From JABCZZ01 sp964454545 (GTDB taxonomy: Bacteria > Pseudomonadota > Alphaproteobacteria > Rickettsiales > JABCZZ01), in contig CAYVTI010000008.1 in assembly GCA_964454545.1 (NCBI GenBank), positions 1 through 64,000 on the forward strand: DNA of 64,000 nucleotides, given 5' to 3'. Position 1 is the stretch's first letter. Every line of letters starts with the position of its first letter. The notes under the pieces are model-generated. The model was not told the origin of the DNA, searched no databases, and saw nothing but the letters and a program-made list of their open reading frames with translations. Positions 46,962 through 55,562 of this stretch are shown piece by piece. Position numbers and translations under genes: made by a program.

Positions 46962-48092
46962 ATGCATAATCCAGAATTGGAAAAAGTTATGAAGGCCATT
47001 ATGGAAGAACTTCAGTCAGATCCTCGGACAGCAAAAATTTCTCTGGCAAACATTGCATCCGCAAAAAAAAGCTTTTCTGCAATTCATGGTTGGAGCAATG
47101 GAATAACCAGCATTACTCCTCAAAACATTATCGCATTTACAGATTTTATAATGGAAGGAACGCTTCTTATACAACCTGCACGATCTCATGTACAACCTAT
47201 ACAGCCCAGCGTTATTAGAGAGACACTACTAAGTGCTCAAGCAAGCCTTGATCAATGGGCGGCAGAGGTAAAACGGACTGGAGGAAATGAAAGTACGGAT
47301 AGGAAAACATTATCAGAAATCCAGCGCACGGTGGGAATGCCATCACAAGGGCAAGAGCAAACGCAAGCACAAAAAGTTAAGCTTAACATTACTCCGAAAT
47401 GCGTTAAGGATTTTTTTGCAGTGGCAATCCGGCAACAGCCTAGCGAGTTTCTTAGCAAAGCCAGCTTTTCAGATGTCCAGGCATTAGTTCGATATATTGC
47501 TAAACATGAAGATATCCGGCCATCTGACTATTCCGAAAGCATCACAAGAATGGTTAGAAGGCAGATACTAAGTTCTTTCAGTGGAGAGGATATCCCCGCC
47601 ATTACCCCTGAAGGGGAACGGTGGCTTAATAATCTGGATGGCAAAGATATTGATCTTTCTGCGCGCAATAACGATCTTATCCGGACTATGTCACCGGAAT
47701 ATCAGTTGGCTTTGATTTTGCGATTGCTAAGAGAAGAAAAAGGCATGACACGGTCTAATCTTGAGCAGGCATTGCAAAATAAGAAATATACAGGGAATAC
47801 AATACATGCTTTAGAAACTGGAAGTGGTATAATTCATCCCGGTGACTTTCCAAAATTTATAGAAGCACTTGGATTGGAAGGGGATTTTGAAAGAATAAAT
47901 ATTTTAGGAGATGCGGTTAAAAGGAGAATAGCAGTCAAATATGCTGATAGACCAGAATTAAATCTTGATACCTATGATATGGTTGCGGCGTTAAGTACAA
48001 GACTTGCGCAACAAGGAGTTGTTCCTGGGGAAGCCTATGATCCTACAATAAAACAACAAAAACCTGCAGGGCGTGGGCCTTCTCCTTCATAA
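46962..48092 (+). CDS. Unrecognised protein with an XRE-like helix-turn-helix
   Basis: A 376-residue protein. Residues about 1-240 are unassigned and helical. Residues about 245-310 read as an XRE-like helix-turn-helix (LILRLLREEKGMTRSNLEQA ... HALETGSGIIHPGDFPKFIE). A Pro/Gln/Gly-rich tail follows (GRGPSPS end). It has no signal peptide or membrane segment. The gene is more AT-rich than its neighbours and sits alone between uvrB and mscS, which suggests acquisition. It may regulate its own gene; there is no target evidence. ATG 46962 follows AAGGGAG. Confidence 0.7.
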   Translation: MHNPELEKVMKAIMEELQSDPRTAKISLANIASAKKSFSAIHGWSNGITSITPQNIIAFTDFIMEGTLLIQPARSHVQPIQPSVIRETLLSAQASLDQWAAEVKRTGGNESTDRKTLSEIQRTVGMPSQGQEQTQAQKVKLNITPKCVKDFFAVAIRQQPSEFLSKASFSDVQALVRYIAKHEDIRPSDYSESITRMVRRQILSSFSGEDIPAITPEGERWLNNLDGKDIDLSARNNDLIRTMSPEYQLALILRLLREEKGMTRSNLEQALQNKKYTGNTIHALETGSGIIHPGDFPKFIEALGLEGDFERINILGDAVKRRIAVKYADRPELNLDTYDMVAALSTRLAQQGVVPGEAYDPTIKQQKPAGRGPSPS

Positions 48093-48097
48093 TACTC

Positions 48098-49363
48098 CTA
48101 CCTCACCTCCGCAAACTTTATCCCCGACTGGCGGAAGGAGCGGATGATCTGGAGCATCACGTCGCTTCGGGCGGAATTCATGCCCTGGGTTACGTCTGGG
48201 ATCCAGAACACCAGCAGGATTTGGATGCCGCGATCGACGAATTCTTTCACATGCGCGGCGGGCGGCGGTTCGGAAATGCATAGCCTGTGGCCTTTCGCCG
48301 CCTCGATAAGCAATTTGCGCGCTAGATCAATGTCGGAGTCGAAAGTAAGCACCAGCGATATCTCGATGCGGGCGCGGGTATTGGTATAGGTCCAGTTGGT
48401 GACCTTGCCGATGATCAGGTCTTCGTTGGGGATGAGGACTTCGCGGCCGTCAAAGGTTTCAATCAGGGTATGGCGGATCGCCATCTGGCGCACCCAGCCT
48501 TTTTCATTGCCCACTTCGATAAGGTCGCCTGCCTCGATCGCTTTTTCAAACAGCAGCACAATGCCGCTCAGGAAATTGGATGTAATCTTCTGGAATCCGA
48601 AGCCAAGGCCCACGGCGAGCGCGCCGCCGAATACGGTGAGCGCGGTGAGATCGACCCCCATCCCGGTCAGGGTGAATACGAACGCGAGGAAATAGAGTAT
48701 GATGCGCAGAAACTTGATGGCAAGCTCTCTGGCGTTGAAGCTCAGGTGCGAGCGCCTGAACCATCTTTCGCCGGTCTGGGACAGCACTCCGGCCCCCCAG
48801 AACAGCAGGATCATGGTGAAGATGCCGCGGATGATGTCGAGCAGCGAAAGGTGGAACTTTTCCGTATCAAACGCCACCTTGTTGAGCGCCGTCAGCGTCG
48901 GCACGAGCAGGCCGGTGACGTTGAGGAGCGTCATCAGCAGCATGATGGCGCTGATGAAATAAGCGATAAAATGCTTGTGTGAAATCAGGAGTAAAATGCT
49001 GGAAAAAAGCCAGATGAAGGCAATTTTGGTCAGGTTGGGGACGATGAGATGGGGCTGCGGCACCTGCAGGAATATGCTGGTGGCCCAGTTAGCGGCCATC
49101 AGGCTCAGGATGACCGTGAACGGCAGGAGCATCGATGATGCCATGTCATTGATGACGTCGGCATGCTTGATGGTGGAGGATTGCAGCCTGCGCCGGATGA
49201 TGCGCTCTGTGAGGAGCGATATGAAAAAAGCTGCCGCGACCGCAATGGCCGACAGGAAGAGCTGTATGTCAATACTGGAGTCATCCAGAAGGGATAAGAT
49301 TGAGTCTCTGACCGACGTTATATAATCTTTCCCGGGATGCGCGGCCGCTTTCAGCGTATTCAT
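48098..49363 (-). CDS. Small-conductance mechanosensitive channel (MscS family)
   Basis: A 421-residue inner-membrane channel. After a periplasmic N-terminal segment there are about five membrane helices, and the pore-lining helix with the MscS signature is clear: LTVFGGALAVGLGFGFQKI. This is followed by the Sm-like beta domain (IEAGDLIEVGNEKGWVRQM, VLIPNEDLIIGKVTNWTYTN) and the C-terminal vestibule domain. Such channels open on membrane tension to release solutes after osmotic downshock. It has more membrane helices than E. coli MscS (three), like many MscS homologues. Convergent with the XRE orphan and divergent from dps. Confidence 0.92.
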   Translation of the reverse strand: MNTLKAAAHPGKDYITSVRDSILSLLDDSSIDIQLFLSAIAVAAAFFISLLTERIIRRRLQSSTIKHADVINDMASSMLLPFTVILSLMAANWATSIFLQVPQPHLIVPNLTKIAFIWLFSSILLLISHKHFIAYFISAIMLLMTLLNVTGLLVPTLTALNKVAFDTEKFHLSLLDIIRGIFTMILLFWGAGVLSQTGERWFRRSHLSFNARELAIKFLRIILYFLAFVFTLTGMGVDLTALTVFGGALAVGLGFGFQKITSNFLSGIVLLFEKAIEAGDLIEVGNEKGWVRQMAIRHTLIETFDGREVLIPNEDLIIGKVTNWTYTNTRARIEISLVLTFDSDIDLARKLLIEAAKGHRLCISEPPPAAHVKEFVDRGIQILLVFWIPDVTQGMNSARSDVMLQIIRSFRQSGIKFAEVR

Positions 49364-49476
49364 ATTAAGAGATAATTATATAATTTCTTTATGTCATTTT
49401 GTATATAAGCTGGTAATTGTCAAACACCATTTATTGGTATATTTTCGTAACTTCAAAAACTAATGAAGGAGGCTTT

Positions 49477-49974
49477 ATGGCGCTCACAAAAATCAAACCG
49501 GCAGGCAACGATATCGATACCGGCCTCAATCCCAAAGCGCGCAAGGAAGTGGCGCAGCTGGTGGCGCAAGGGCTTGCCAATACCTATACATTGCAGCTTA
49601 AGACCCAGTATTACCACTGGAATGTGAAAGGCGAGAATTTTCATAGCCTGCACCTGCTCTTTGAAACGCAATATAACGAGTTGGCAGAGGCAGTGGATGA
49701 ACTTGCGGAACGTATCCGTGCGCTCGGCGTCGATACGCCCGGCACTTTCCGCGAATTCTCGGAACTTGCCTTCATAAAAGAGGATAAGACGCTACCGCCG
49801 GACTGGCAGACGATGGTTGCGAATCTCCAGGAAGCGCATGAGATGCTTGTAAAAGCGGCAAGGGAAAAAATAGTGCAGTCGCAGAAGGCGGGTGACGAGG
49901 GGACAGCGGATTTATTCATCCGCAGAGTGCAGGCACACGAAAAAGCGGCATGGATGCTGCGCAGCCATTTATAA
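49477..49974 (+). CDS. dps: Dps-family ferroxidase and DNA-protection protein
   Basis: A 165-residue ferritin-like protein of the Dps type. Its ferroxidase-site residues lie in YYHWNVKGENFHSLHLLFET, with the following NELAEAVDELAERIRALG helix, all typical of Dps. It assembles into a dodecamer that oxidises Fe(II) with peroxide and shields DNA. The ATG at 49477 follows AAGGAGG; the longer frame upstream is not supported. Its stop shares a base with the hscA start (TAATG). That links iron storage to Fe-S assembly (hscA, fdx), a sensible functional pairing. Confidence 0.93.
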   Translation: MALTKIKPAGNDIDTGLNPKARKEVAQLVAQGLANTYTLQLKTQYYHWNVKGENFHSLHLLFETQYNELAEAVDELAERIRALGVDTPGTFREFSELAFIKEDKTLPPDWQTMVANLQEAHEMLVKAAREKIVQSQKAGDEGTADLFIRRVQAHEKAAWMLRSHL

Positions 49975-51878
49975 TGAATTTGCTGCAAATCCACGAACCG
50001 GGAGAAACACCTAATCCGCATGAGGACGGCGCTGCTGTAGGCATTGATCTGGGTACCACCCATTCAGTCGTTGCCATATCGAGCGGCAGCGGTACGACGG
50101 TGTTGCGCGATTTATGCGGCAGCGCGCTGGTGCCCTCCATTGTGCATTATGGCGATACGGTAACGGTCGGCAAGACCGCGCAGCATGCCTTGCATGCGGG
50201 GAAGGCGAACGCCGTCACTTCCATCAAGCGGCTGATGGGACGTAGCCGCAAGGACGCAGAGAACCTTCATTTTCCTTATCCATTGACTGCGAACGGCGAT
50301 AGCGGCGTGCTACGCTTTACGGTAGGCAACCGCACCCTTGCGCCGGTGGAAGTCTCAGCCGATATACTGCGCCATATGAAAGCCCTTGCCGAGAATGCGC
50401 TTGGCCGCAGCGTTGCGCAGGCGGTCATCACGGTGCCTGCGTATTTTGATGATTCAGCACGGCAGGCAACCAAGGATGCAGCGAGACTTGCGGGCCTTGA
50501 GGTGCTGCGCCTTATCAACGAACCCACAGCTGCCGCGCTTGCCTATGGCCTTGATAAAGGCGCTGAGGGAATTTACGCGGTATATGATTTGGGCGGCGGC
50601 ACATTCGACATTTCCATACTGAAGCTTGAAAAAGGCGTGTTCCAGGTGCTTTCTACCGGCGGAGATATCACCATAGGCGGCGATGATTTCGACAGGGAGA
50701 TAGTTGTAAATAGCGAGTTGCGAGTTGCGGGTTGCGAGGGCACGCGAAGGAGCGGAGCGACGGCTCCTTCAGAGGGGGTAAGCGTAAGCGAAGGGGGCGA
50801 TACCTCGCTCCCTTTCAATATTGATCAGGCTTTACTTGCAAAGGCGCGTTCTGTTAAGGAACAACTGAGCGATAAGCAGGAAGCTGAGCTTGAATGGGAT
50901 GGAAAATCAGTAAAAATTACCAGGGGAAAGTTTAATACGCTCATTGCGCCGCTCGTGGGCAGGACGCTGGATATATGCAGGCAGGCGCTTGAAGACGCTC
51001 ATTTAAAAGCGAGCGATATTAAGGGCATCGTGCTGGTGGGCGGCTCGACGCGCATTCCGTATGTGCGCGAACAGATAGAAACACTGTTCGGGCGCATGCC
51101 GCTTGCGGACATTAACCCGGACGAAGTGGTAGCGGTCGGCGCGGCCATTCAGGCGGAGAGCCTGACGGTGGGATCGGATAACCTGCTGCTTGACGTGGTG
51201 CCGCTGTCGCTCGGACTTGAGACGATGGGCGGGATCGTTGAGAAAATCATCTACCGCAATACACCTATCCCGGTTGCGGTTTCGCAGGATTTTACCACCT
51301 ATCAGGACGGTCAGACCGGGATGAAGATCCACGTGGTGCAGGGCGAGCGTGAAATGGTGGAGGATAACCGGTCGCTTGCGCATTTCGAACTCAAGGGGAT
51401 TCCCAACCTGCCTGCCGGGATCGCGCGGGTGAAAGTTACCTTTGCGGTGGATGCGGATGGGTTGCTCAGCGTCAGCGCGCGTGAGGAGAACACAGGCGTG
51501 GAGCAGAAGGTCGAGGTCAAGCCTTCCTACGGGCTCAACGAAGAGGAAATCGGGAAAATGCTGATGGAAAGCATGGAATTTGCCCGGCAGGACATATCCG
51601 AAAGGCTGCTCCGTGAAGCGGAAATAGAGGCAAGGCGCTCGGTCGAAGAAATACGATCGGCTTTGCGCAGCGACGGCAATCTGGCTGATCACAAAGAGCT
51701 TGAAATGATTGACCGGCAGGTGGATATACTGGAAAACGCGATAAAGGGCGGAGATCGCGACCGGATAGATTTTGAATGCGAGGAATTGCACAAGATAACC
51801 CGTCCCTTTGCAGAAAAAAGGATGAACAAGGCTATACAATCCGCGCTTCAGGGAGTAAAAGTTGACAATATCGCATAA
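49974..51878 (+). CDS. hscA: Fe-S cluster assembly chaperone HscA
   Basis: A 634-residue specialised Hsp70 that transfers nascent Fe-S clusters from IscU. The ATPase domain shows AVGIDLGTTHSVVAISSG, NEPTAAALAYGLDKGA and the phosphate loops YDLGGGTFDISIL and VLVGGSTRIPYV. The substrate-binding domain (LLLDVVPLSLGLETMGGIVE) follows. Between about residues 245 and 280, after GGDDFD, there is an unusual insert made of four 7-mers (type GCGAGTT) and a hairpin; this explains the length of 634 versus about 616 in E. coli. No hscB or iscU is adjacent, but ferredoxin follows. Confidence 0.94.
   Translation: MNLLQIHEPGETPNPHEDGAAVGIDLGTTHSVVAISSGSGTTVLRDLCGSALVPSIVHYGDTVTVGKTAQHALHAGKANAVTSIKRLMGRSRKDAENLHFPYPLTANGDSGVLRFTVGNRTLAPVEVSADILRHMKALAENALGRSVAQAVITVPAYFDDSARQATKDAARLAGLEVLRLINEPTAAALAYGLDKGAEGIYAVYDLGGGTFDISILKLEKGVFQVLSTGGDITIGGDDFDREIVVNSELRVAGCEGTRRSGATAPSEGVSVSEGGDTSLPFNIDQALLAKARSVKEQLSDKQEAELEWDGKSVKITRGKFNTLIAPLVGRTLDICRQALEDAHLKASDIKGIVLVGGSTRIPYVREQIETLFGRMPLADINPDEVVAVGAAIQAESLTVGSDNLLLDVVPLSLGLETMGGIVEKIIYRNTPIPVAVSQDFTTYQDGQTGMKIHVVQGEREMVEDNRSLAHFELKGIPNLPAGIARVKVTFAVDADGLLSVSAREENTGVEQKVEVKPSYGLNEEEIGKMLMESMEFARQDISERLLREAEIEARRSVEEIRSALRSDGNLADHKELEMIDRQVDILENAIKGGDRDRIDFECEELHKITRPFAEKRMNKAIQSALQGVKVDNIA
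50713..50815. repeat. Composite insert in hscA: GCGAGTT heptamers plus hairpin element
   Basis: Four successive 7-mers at 50713-50740 (GCGAGTT twice, then GCGGGTT and GCGAGGG) run into a hairpin-forming stretch with GAAGGAGC and GCTCCTTC arms and a CCCTC-type end at about 50815. All of it is in frame and translated within the nucleotide-binding domain of HscA. It looks like a repeat inserted into a coding sequence. Confidence 0.65.
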
Positions 51879-51958
51879 TAATTGTTTACAGTCCTTACGA
51901 AATCTTTTGTGAGAAATGCTTAGCGCGTAGGCCTAATTTAATTGAGGACATGTTTTAA

Positions 51959-52297
51959 ATGCCGAAAATGACTTTTATATATCCGGACGGAACGGAAAAG
52001 ATCGTTGATGCCCCGAACGGGGTTTCCGTGCTGGAAATCGCCCACACCAACAGAATACCGCTTGAAGGCGCCTGCGAAGGATCGCTTGCCTGCTCGACCT
52101 GCCATGTGATTGTCGACCAGTCTTATTATGATAAGCTCAAAGCCGCCAGCGAAGACGAGGAGGATATGCTCGATCTCGCTTTCGGCCTTACCCATACCTC
52201 AAGGCTTGGCTGCCAGATTATCATGTCGGATGAGCTTAATGGCCTTAAGGTCAAGCTGCCTGCTGCCACGCGCAATATGATGGTGGATAAGAAGTAA
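51959..52297 (+). CDS. fdx: ISC-type [2Fe-2S] ferredoxin
   Basis: A 112-residue adrenodoxin-like ferredoxin serving Fe-S cluster assembly. Cluster ligands are in GACEGSLACSTCHVIV (three cysteines) and a fourth in SRLGCQIIM. The length is typical of bacterial Fdx/IscFdx. It lies 80 bases after hscA, the standard hscA-fdx order. A GAGGA site precedes ATG 51959. Confidence 0.96.
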   Translation: MPKMTFIYPDGTEKIVDAPNGVSVLEIAHTNRIPLEGACEGSLACSTCHVIVDQSYYDKLKAASEDEEDMLDLAFGLTHTSRLGCQIIMSDELNGLKVKLPAATRNMMVDKK

Positions 52298-52321
52298 AGA
52301 AGTTTGCGCAAGGGGTGTATC

Positions 52322-53002
52322 ATGCCTGAGATACTCCGCTCATTCGGACGCAGGCGTGGCCGGAAACTACGTACCAGCCGCCAGGCCCTGTTCGATTCGT
52401 TGCTGCCGGAATTGCTTATTGATCTTTCTTCGGCTGGCAGCCTGCAACTCGCAACTCTGTTTTCCAATCCGGATCTGCCGTTATGGTTCGAAATAGGTTT
52501 CGGCGGCGGCGAGCATCTTCTTGAGCAGGCGAAGAATCATCCGGGAGTTAATTTTATCGGTTGTGAGCCTTATGTCAACGGTATGGCTGCTTTGCTTGCC
52601 GCAATAGAAAGCCACAAACTCACGAGTATCCGTCTTTATGATAATGACGCAAGGGAATTGCTTGAAAGATTGCCGGATAATTCCGTAGAACGCCTGTTTG
52701 TCCTGTTCCCCGATCCGTGGCCCAAGAAGCGGCATCACAAGAAACGTATCATTTCGCAGAATTCGCTGGCATTGTTTTACCGTAAAATTACAATGGACGG
52801 GTTGCTGCGCATCGCAACCGATCATGAAGATTACTGCACATGGATGCTGGAGAATATGCTGCGTTTTGAGAAGTTTGAATGGCAGGCGAAGACGTGTTCC
52901 GACTGGCAGACGCCGCCCTCCGGCTGGGTGGCGACGCGCTACCAGGCGAAGGCCCTGGCGGAGGGCAGGCAGGCGGTTTTTCTTGATTGGGTCAAGCGAT
53001 GA
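52322..53002 (+). CDS. trmB: tRNA (guanine-N7-)-methyltransferase TrmB
   Basis: A 226-residue class I SAM methyltransferase that forms m7G46 in tRNA. The SAM-binding motif EIGFGGGEHLLEQA, FIGCEPYVNG and the catalytic FPDPWPKKRHHKKRI segment are present. The start at 52322 follows AAGGGGTG. Its stop overlaps the start of lnt (ATGA), so the two are coupled. trmB near lnt and an XRE regulator is a recurrent alphaproteobacterial neighbourhood, usually with metK, which is not seen here. A degenerate CAACTCG/CAACTCT pair near 52447 may be a trace of the heptamer repeats. Confidence 0.95.
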   Translation: MPEILRSFGRRRGRKLRTSRQALFDSLLPELLIDLSSAGSLQLATLFSNPDLPLWFEIGFGGGEHLLEQAKNHPGVNFIGCEPYVNGMAALLAAIESHKLTSIRLYDNDARELLERLPDNSVERLFVLFPDPWPKKRHHKKRIISQNSLALFYRKITMDGLLRIATDHEDYCTWMLENMLRFEKFEWQAKTCSDWQTPPSGWVATRYQAKALAEGRQAVFLDWVKR

Positions 53003-54450
53003 ATTTATCCGGTTATACAGGCTGGAAAAGGCGTGGCATGACAATGGCGCTGGGCGCGCTTTCCGCGCTGGCACTGCCGCCTTTTTACCTGCTGCCGCTG
53101 CTTATACCGTCGTTCTCAGGATTATACCTGCTTATCAGGGACAGCAGGGGATGCCAGGCATTTCTTGACGGCTGGTGGTGGGGATTCGGCTTTTTCACCG
53201 CCGGGCTCTACTGGATATGCATCTCGCTCTATGTCGAGCCGGAGAAATTCGCATGGCTTACGCCCTTTGCGCTTTTCGGGCTGCCTTCGGTACTGGCGAT
53301 TTATACGGGATTAGTCACGGCTGTTTTTGTTGCAAGTTATAAGTTGCATGTTGCGAGCCGTTTTTCTTACCTGCAACCGGCAACTTGCAACTTGCAACCC
53401 TTTCTCTTCGCCACGCTCTTTGTTGCCGCCGAATACCTGCGTTCCTATCTGTTCACAGGATTTCCCTGGAACTTGATGGGGTATGTATGGACGGTATCCG
53501 CCGTTGCCATGCAGCCTGCCTCGGTGATAGGCATATACGGGCTGAGCTGGATCACGGTTTTCGCAGCGACGGTGCCGGCATTGTTCGTGTTGAAGGAAAA
53601 ACCATGGGCACCTAATATTCTGGCTCTGGCGCTTATCGTGACTATGATTGCGTTTGGCGGATGGCGTTTGGAACATAACCCGACTGCATACGGCCCTATA
53701 AAAATCCGCATCGTGCAGGCCAATATTCCGCAGAACATCAAGTGGAACAGGGAGGCGCAGTTTGACATATTGAAGAAGCACGTGGATCTGACCCGTGCCC
53801 CCGGTCTTGATACTATTAACCTTATCATATGGCCGGAGGCGGCAATCCCGTATTATGTGGAAAGCGATTCCGCTATCCTGCAGGCGATAGGCAATGCCAT
53901 TCCGGAACGTTCCCTGCTGGTTGCCGGAGGATTGCGCGGTAATGGCGATAGAAACAGCTGGCAGGCATGGAACAGTCTTTTTATCATAAATCATAAAGGG
54001 CATGTGATGGCACAATATGATAAGCATCATCTTGTGCCTTTCGGGGAATTCATCCCATTGAGAGGCATTCTGCCGGTAGAAAACATATCCGGCGGGCATG
54101 GGGATTTTTCAAGAGGCAAGGGACCGGGAAATCTTGAAGCGGATGATGTCCCGCCTTTCAGCCCGCTGATATGCTATGAAGCTATTTTCCCTGACGAAGT
54201 CACAGATAACACGCATAGGGCCAAGTGGTTGTTAAATATTACTAACGATGCATGGTTTGGTCGTAGTTCAGGCCCCTACCAGCATCTGCAGATGGCAAGA
54301 ATGCGTGCGGTTGAAACCGGACTGCCTCTTGTGCGTGTGGCCAATACGGGCATATCTGCGGTTATCGATCCGATGGGAAGGGTGTTGTACAGCCTTGGTC
54401 TGGATAAAAGCGGAATAGTTGACTTTTATTTACCATTGCCAAAACTATAG
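52999..54450 (+). CDS. lnt: Apolipoprotein N-acyltransferase Lnt
   Basis: A 483-residue inner-membrane enzyme that adds the third acyl chain to lipoproteins. An N-terminal multi-helix region precedes a nitrilase domain with the Glu-Lys-Cys triad: Glu in IIWPEAAIPYY, Lys in YDKHHLVPFGEF, Cys in PLICYEAIF. The family block RSYLFTGFPWNLMGY is intact. Between two membrane segments there are about 23 extra residues (VASYKLHVASRF and YLQPATCNLQPF), encoded by a 70-base repeat of exactly ten 7-mers at 53329-53398. The start at 52999 overlaps the trmB stop. Confidence 0.95.
   Translation: MNLSGYTGWKRRGMTMALGALSALALPPFYLLPLLIPSFSGLYLLIRDSRGCQAFLDGWWWGFGFFTAGLYWICISLYVEPEKFAWLTPFALFGLPSVLAIYTGLVTAVFVASYKLHVASRFSYLQPATCNLQPFLFATLFVAAEYLRSYLFTGFPWNLMGYVWTVSAVAMQPASVIGIYGLSWITVFAATVPALFVLKEKPWAPNILALALIVTMIAFGGWRLEHNPTAYGPIKIRIVQANIPQNIKWNREAQFDILKKHVDLTRAPGLDTINLIIWPEAAIPYYVESDSAILQAIGNAIPERSLLVAGGLRGNGDRNSWQAWNSLFIINHKGHVMAQYDKHHLVPFGEFIPLRGILPVENISGGHGDFSRGKGPGNLEADDVPPFSPLICYEAIFPDEVTDNTHRAKWLLNITNDAWFGRSSGPYQHLQMARMRAVETGLPLVRVANTGISAVIDPMGRVLYSLGLDKSGIVDFYLPLPKL
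53329..53398. repeat. Ten-heptamer hairpin element inside lnt
   Basis: Exactly 70 bases. The left arm of four 7-mers (GTTGCAA, GTTGCAT types) and the right arm of four (TTGCAAC, CGGCAAC types) are inverted copies around a 14-base centre. It is in frame with lnt and encodes an extra loop between membrane segments. The clearest member of this repeat family in the window. Confidence 0.8.
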
Positions 54451-54637
54451 ATATCGTTAATATCTATAATATTCTACCATTGATTGAATATAATGTTACT
54501 CAGTAACGTTCAAAGTTGAAATAAACTGTAAGCAGCTATAATTATATTGATTAGTATCATAATGGTACTGTATCAGGTTTAGACGGTGAACCACATTTTC
54601 TAATTTAAGTCGAAAAAGGAAGTTGAAAGTTAATATT

Positions 54638-55036
54638 ATGCCACATCCAGTAGATATTCATGTAGGAAAACAGCTGCGCATGCGAAGAGTCATTCTTGGC
54701 CTGAGCCAGGAAGCAATAGGGAAAGCCATCGGGATTACGTTCCAGCAGGTACAGAAGTACGAGCGCGGAATTAACCGCATGGGTGCAAGCAGGCTGCATG
54801 AACTGGCAAAATACCTGACGGTGCCTGTATCATACTTCTTTGAAGGACTTAATGGCAATACGCACTCTCCCGCAGGGGGAGTCGCGGAAGAAGTGGCGGC
54901 GTTCGAGCATGAAAAAATGTCAAGCCGGGAAACGCTTGAAATCATGCGCGCCTATTACCGCATTTCCGACTCCAATGTACGGGGCCGCGTAGCGGAACTG
55001 ATTAAGGCTATTGCTGATAACGTGCCGGTGCAATAA
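54638..55036 (+). CDS. XRE-family transcriptional regulator, alphaproteobacterial type
   Basis: A 132-residue regulator with a cro/C1-type helix-turn-helix: VGKQLRMRRVILGLSQEAIG, then ITFQQVQKYERGINRMGASR as the recognition helix and turn. The C-terminal half contains RAYYRISDSNVRGRVAELI. Proteins with this start (PHPVDIHVGK) and QKYERG are common next to lnt/metK/trmB in alphaproteobacteria. ATG 54638 is preferred by analogy with those relatives; an upstream TTG at 54623 is possible. Target genes are unknown; flagellar genes follow on the other strand. Confidence 0.9.
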   Translation: MPHPVDIHVGKQLRMRRVILGLSQEAIGKAIGITFQQVQKYERGINRMGASRLHELAKYLTVPVSYFFEGLNGNTHSPAGGVAEEVAAFEHEKMSSRETLEIMRAYYRISDSNVRGRVAELIKAIADNVPVQ

Positions 55037-55044
55037 CGGATTTT

Positions 55045-55536
55045 TTAGGCTGACAGCGCCACGCCGGCTTCCGGTTTAGGTTTGGCAGGGACTTCGTCCG
55101 TAGGGAGCATGGCCTGCGGCGCGTGTTCCGCTTTTTTGTTTTCAGGCGCGTTAAGGGTATGATCGATATTATCCCATACGTCGCGCATCTGTTTCAGCTC
55201 AGATATGATAGCAGTGCACTGCGCCTCGCATTCCTGCGGGCTTCTTATAAAATTCAGGTAGATGATGCGCCTGGAGACGTTAGTGTAGAATTCATGCAAT
55301 ATACTGGCGATTTCGCCGCCATTCTCAAAATCGATGCTGCTTTGCAGGCCCATCATGATCTCTGACGACTTTACGGTAAGATTGTAGCGGTCTTCGATCT
55401 TGCCCTCCTTTACCGCGGTTGCCGCCTGCTTCAGGAAACGTATGGCGCCATCGTACAGCATGACAACCTGGCGTGTTTTCGCAACGGTAGTGGTTGCCTT
55501 CCAGTATGCTTTGTATTGTATTTCCTTGGGTGACAT
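55045..55536 (-). CDS. fliS: Flagellar export chaperone FliS
   Basis: A 163-residue FliS, the cytosolic chaperone that keeps flagellin unfolded for export. Recognisable features are VVMLYDGAIRFLKQAA at the start and the family spacing of the later DFENGGEIASILHEFY motif. A Pro/Ala/Lys-rich tail of about 35 residues extends the usual 130-residue form. It is the last gene of flagellin-flaG-fliD-fliS on the minus strand, the order typical for filament assembly genes. Confidence 0.88.
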   Translation of the reverse strand: MSPKEIQYKAYWKATTTVAKTRQVVMLYDGAIRFLKQAATAVKEGKIEDRYNLTVKSSEIMMGLQSSIDFENGGEIASILHEFYTNVSRRIIYLNFIRSPQECEAQCTAIISELKQMRDVWDNIDHTLNAPENKKAEHAPQAMLPTDEVPAKPKPEAGVALSA

Positions 55537-55562
55537 AGCTTTCCTTTAAATATTGTTAGTTA

